64,000 nt of DNA from Variovorax sp. V93 (GTDB taxonomy: Bacteria; Pseudomonadota; Gammaproteobacteria; Burkholderiales; Burkholderiaceae_C), in NCBI RefSeq assembly GCF_041154485.1, contig NZ_AP028669.1, positions 496,001 to 560,000 of the forward strand, read 5' to 3'. A program made the position numbers and the translations under genes. Each line of letters starts with the position of its first letter. The first letter of the stretch is position 1. Below, in pieces: positions 61,693 to 64,000 of the stretch. Under the pieces are notes generated by a model. That model saw only the letters and a list, made by a program, of their open reading frames with translations. It had not been told where the DNA came from and did no database searches.

Positions 61693-62931
61693 TCAGGGCC
61701 GCGCGGATGCGAGGCTCGTGCCTTCGTGTGCACGCGGCAGCAACAGGAACGCCAGCGTGCCCACCGCCAGCATGGCCGTGATCGTGAGGAACACCGCGCG
61801 GAACGGCTCCACGCCGTTCGACGCGGCCCACGATGCGGCCACGCCCGTGGTCCACTGCATCAGCGACACGCCGAGGAACATCGCCATGTTGAGCAGCGAC
61901 AGCGCGCGTCCCGTCATGGCCGCCGGATAGGCGGCGCGCGTGTACGAATACTGCAGCACCGAATAGCCCGAGAGCAGGCCGTAGAGGATCGGCAGGCCGA
62001 TGTCGACGGCGAGCGAATGCGTGAGCGCCATCAACGCGAACATCACCGCGGCCGCGAACGCGCAGCCCATGAGCCAGCGGCCGCGCCGCGCGCCGCCCGG
62101 GTCCAGGCGGCCGAACATCGCGGGGCTGATCATGCCCGCGATGGTCATCACCAGCGCCACGTTGCCGCTGCTGACCAGCGACAGCCCGTGGCGGTCGTGC
62201 AGCACGGGGCCGAGCCAGAGGCCGCGCAGGGTGATGAACGCGGCATACGACACGCAGGCAAAGCACAGCAGGCCCAGCGTGTGCGGCATGGCAAAGAGCG
62301 GCAGCAGTTCGCGCACGGCCTTGGCGAGCGTCTGGCGTTCGTGCGGCGCCGCGCGCGGCGGCTCGTGCACGCGCCAGAACACGAAGCCCCACGACAGCAC
62401 CGCGAAGCCCGCGAGGCAGGCGTAGCCCGCGCGCCAGCTCGCGGCTTCGATCAGCAGCGCGAGCGGCGTGCCGGTGAACAGGATGCCGAGCCCCGCCATG
62501 CTCATCACGAGGCCCGACATGGCCGTGAAGCGCGCGGCCTCGAAGTGCCGTGCGATGAACACGGTGCAGGCGAGAAAGGCCGGCGCGCAGCCGACGCCGA
62601 TCATGGCCTGCCCGAGCAGCAGCGCGTGGAAGCTGGGCGCCGCTGCGCACAGCACCGCGCCCGCAATGGCAAGCGGAAAGGCCGTGAGCACCGTGCGCCG
62701 CACGCCGTAGATGTCGATCGACACACCCATCGCGAGCTGCGTCGCGCCGAACATGAAATGGAAGGTGCCGGCCCACAAGCCCAGCGCCTGGGCCGTGAGG
62801 CCGAAATGCTGTGCGAGCGGCGTGGCCATCATCGCGCCGACGGTGCGAAAGGCCTGGCTCAGCGCGAAAGCGGAGGCCAGCACGATCAGCATCGATGTGG
62901 CCGAACGTGTCGAAGCGGGGGAGAGGGTCAT
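61693..62931 (-). CDS. MFS transporter (12-helix)
   Basis: A 412-residue permease with about 12 helices. The loop between helices 2 and 3 (GVSIDIYGVRRTVLTAFPLA) is the major facilitator motif A. The start MTLSPASTRSATSM opens into the first helix (LIVLASAFALSQAFRTVGAM, Q-rich in the family). Substrate not recognisable. It runs toward the small basic gene and is separated from malate synthase by a terminator. Confidence 0.9.
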   Translation of the reverse strand: MTLSPASTRSATSMLIVLASAFALSQAFRTVGAMMATPLAQHFGLTAQALGLWAGTFHFMFGATQLAMGVSIDIYGVRRTVLTAFPLAIAGAVLCAAAPSFHALLLGQAMIGVGCAPAFLACTVFIARHFEAARFTAMSGLVMSMAGLGILFTGTPLALLIEAASWRAGYACLAGFAVLSWGFVFWRVHEPPRAAPHERQTLAKAVRELLPLFAMPHTLGLLCFACVSYAAFITLRGLWLGPVLHDRHGLSLVSSGNVALVMTIAGMISPAMFGRLDPGGARRGRWLMGCAFAAAVMFALMALTHSLAVDIGLPILYGLLSGYSVLQYSYTRAAYPAAMTGRALSLLNMAMFLGVSLMQWTTGVAASWAASNGVEPFRAVFLTITAMLAVGTLAFLLLPRAHEGTSLASARP

Positions 62932-62987
62932 GGGAGAGGCGCAGCGCTGGAGACGGAGGCAGCACGGATCCTAACGGCATGCCAAAG

Positions 62988-63012
62988 AAAAAAACGGCGC
63001 CTCGGGCGCCGT
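62988..63012 (-). terminator. Rho-independent terminator after glcB
   Basis: On the minus strand ACGGCGCC-CGA-GGCGCCGT is followed by a T-run (seen as AAAAAAA at 62988-62994 on the plus strand). It lies 30 bases after the malate synthase stop. Confidence 0.88.
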
Positions 63013-63041
63013 CGTTTTCAAGAGCCGATGCACGGCCGCGG

Positions 63042-64000
63042 TCAGGCCTCGCCCTTCACCTTCAGCCGCCACGCATGCAGCAGCGGCTCGGTGTAGCCGC
63101 TGGGCTGCTCGATGCCCTTGAACACCAGGTCCTGCGCCGCCTTGTACGCGGCCGAGGTTGCGAAGTTGCCGGCCATCGGCTGGTACACCGGATCACCCGC
63201 GTTCTGCTCGTCGACCACCTTGGCCATGCGCTGGAAGGTCTGGTCGACCTGTTCCTTCGTGACCACGCCGTGCAGCAGCCAGTTGGCGATGTGCTGGCTC
63301 GAGATGCGCAGCGTGGCGCGGTCTTCCATCAGGCCCACGTTGTGGATGTCGGGCACCTTGGAGCAGCCCACGCCCTGGTCGATCCAGCGCACCACGTAGC
63401 CGAGGATGCCCTGCACGTTGTTGTCGATCTCCTGCTGCTTCTCGGCCTCGGTCCAGTTGGCCGCGGGCGCAATGGGCACCTGCAGCAGCGCATCGAGGAT
63501 GTTGTCGCGCTCCGCGTCGGCATCGATCTTCTCGAGCTCCTGCTGCACGGACGTGACGCTGATCTGGTGGTAGTGCAGCGCATGCAGCGTGGCGGCGGTG
63601 GGCGAGGGCACCCAGGCGGTGTTGGCGCCGGCCTTGGGGTGGCCGATCTTCTGCTCGAGCATGGCGGCCATCAGGTCGGGCATGGCCCACATGCCCTTGC
63701 CGATCTGCGCCTTGCCGCGCAGGCCGCACGAGAGGCCGACCAGCACGTTGTTCTTCTCGTAGGCGCCGATCCACGCGCTGGACTTCATGTCGCCCTTGCG
63801 GATCATCGGGCCGCCGTGCATGGCGGTGTGCATCTCGTCGCCGGTGCGGTCGAGAAAACCGGTGTTGATGAAGGCCACGCGCGCGGCGGCCTCGGCGATG
63901 CAGGCCTTGAGATTCACGCTGGTGCGGCGCTCCTCGTCCATGATGCCGAGCTTCACGGTGTTGGCGGGCAGGCCGAGCAGCTGCTCGACGCGGCCGAACA
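63042..64000 (-). CDS. glcB: Malate synthase G, C-terminal part (5' end beyond the window)
   Basis: Condenses glyoxylate with acetyl-CoA to malate in the glyoxylate/glycolate pathway. The visible 319 codons match the C-terminal 45% of a 720-residue Glc[21 protein letters not shown] at the window edge, then [36 protein letters not shown], and [20 protein letters not shown], where the cysteine and the aspartate of [10 protein letters not shown] correspond to the catalytic C617 and D631 of E. coli GlcB. The frame is open to the window end. A terminator follows. The N-terminal acetyl-CoA-binding domain is outside. Confidence 0.96.
   Translation of the reverse strand, partial: FGRVEQLLGLPANTVKLGIMDEERRTSVNLKACIAEAAARVAFINTGFLDRTGDEMHTAMHGGPMIRKGDMKSSAWIGAYEKNNVLVGLSCGLRGKAQIGKGMWAMPDLMAAMLEQKIGHPKAGANTAWVPSPTAATLHALHYHQISVTSVQQELEKIDADAERDNILDALLQVPIAPAANWTEAEKQQEIDNNVQGILGYVVRWIDQGVGCSKVPDIHNVGLMEDRATLRISSQHIANWLLHGVVTKEQVDQTFQRMAKVVDEQNAGDPVYQPMAGNFATSAAYKAAQDLVFKGIEQPSGYTEPLLHAWRLKVKGEA

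Overview
The window is high-GC, gene-dense beta-proteobacterial DNA, most likely from the Comamonadaceae and probably Variovorax. The evidence is the gene content and order (hpf-ptsN-hprK, fur/bamE-dapB-exbB-exbD, leuS-lptE-holA-proA, gshA), a Bug-type binding protein, a DUF2917/LysR pair, and dispersed GC-rich intergenic repeats. All genes are protein-coding; I see no rRNA, tRNA, CRISPR array, insertion sequence or prophage. The assignment is inferred from remembered gene content, not from a database search.

Layout. 1-4754: the end of one permease, then a complete dipeptide/oligopeptide ABC importer (permease, two ATPases, binding protein), followed by a nucleosidase. 5650-8983: divergent corA and a UvrD-like helicase with a LexA-like box. 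9297-11332: hpf, ptsN and hprK (ribosome hibernation and nitrogen-PTS regulation). 11452-14685: fur diverging from bamE, then dapB and an ExbB/ExbD pair. 14720-32474: a block that looks accessory, lying between exbD and leuS. It holds an EamA exporter with its Lrp regulator, a minus-strand glycogen cluster (alpha-glucosidase, glgB, glgX, glgC, glgA, glgP), a flavoprotein with two AhpD-like proteins, and an opine-dehydrogenase-like enzyme coupled to a Bug binding protein.

32635-41731 is housekeeping: leuS, lptE, holA, proA, gshA, kup. At 41771-45416 a small GntR-controlled module (SnoaL-like protein, PuuE-like deacetylase, regulator) diverges from a BenE transporter, and the stop codon of benE overlaps the start of gshB, so the two glutathione genes are split by about 5.7 kb. 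46329-49894 is a Fur-box-preceded TonB receptor and PepSY reductase pair. 50029-56497 is mixed: a glutamine amidotransferase, a LivK-type binding protein, a DHA2 exporter, a zinc metallopeptidase, a Cys-rich CWC protein and a pyrophosphate-type phosphofructokinase. 56544-59696 is a fatty-acid/aromatic acyl-CoA operon (thiolase, PaaG-like isomerase, LCAD-like dehydrogenase). 59830-61674 holds DUF2917/LysR and a small basic ORF behind a structured leader. The window closes with an MFS transporter and the 3' part of malate synthase G.

The least ordinary parts are the flavoprotein/AhpD-pair module (27803-30430), the GntR/deacetylase/SnoaL module with a twin palindromic operator, the PaaG-like enzyme lacking both crotonase glutamates, the KMGKS variant in LeuS, and the leader with a terminator-like hairpin at 61160-61455. 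None of these is proved to be a new system by sequence alone.
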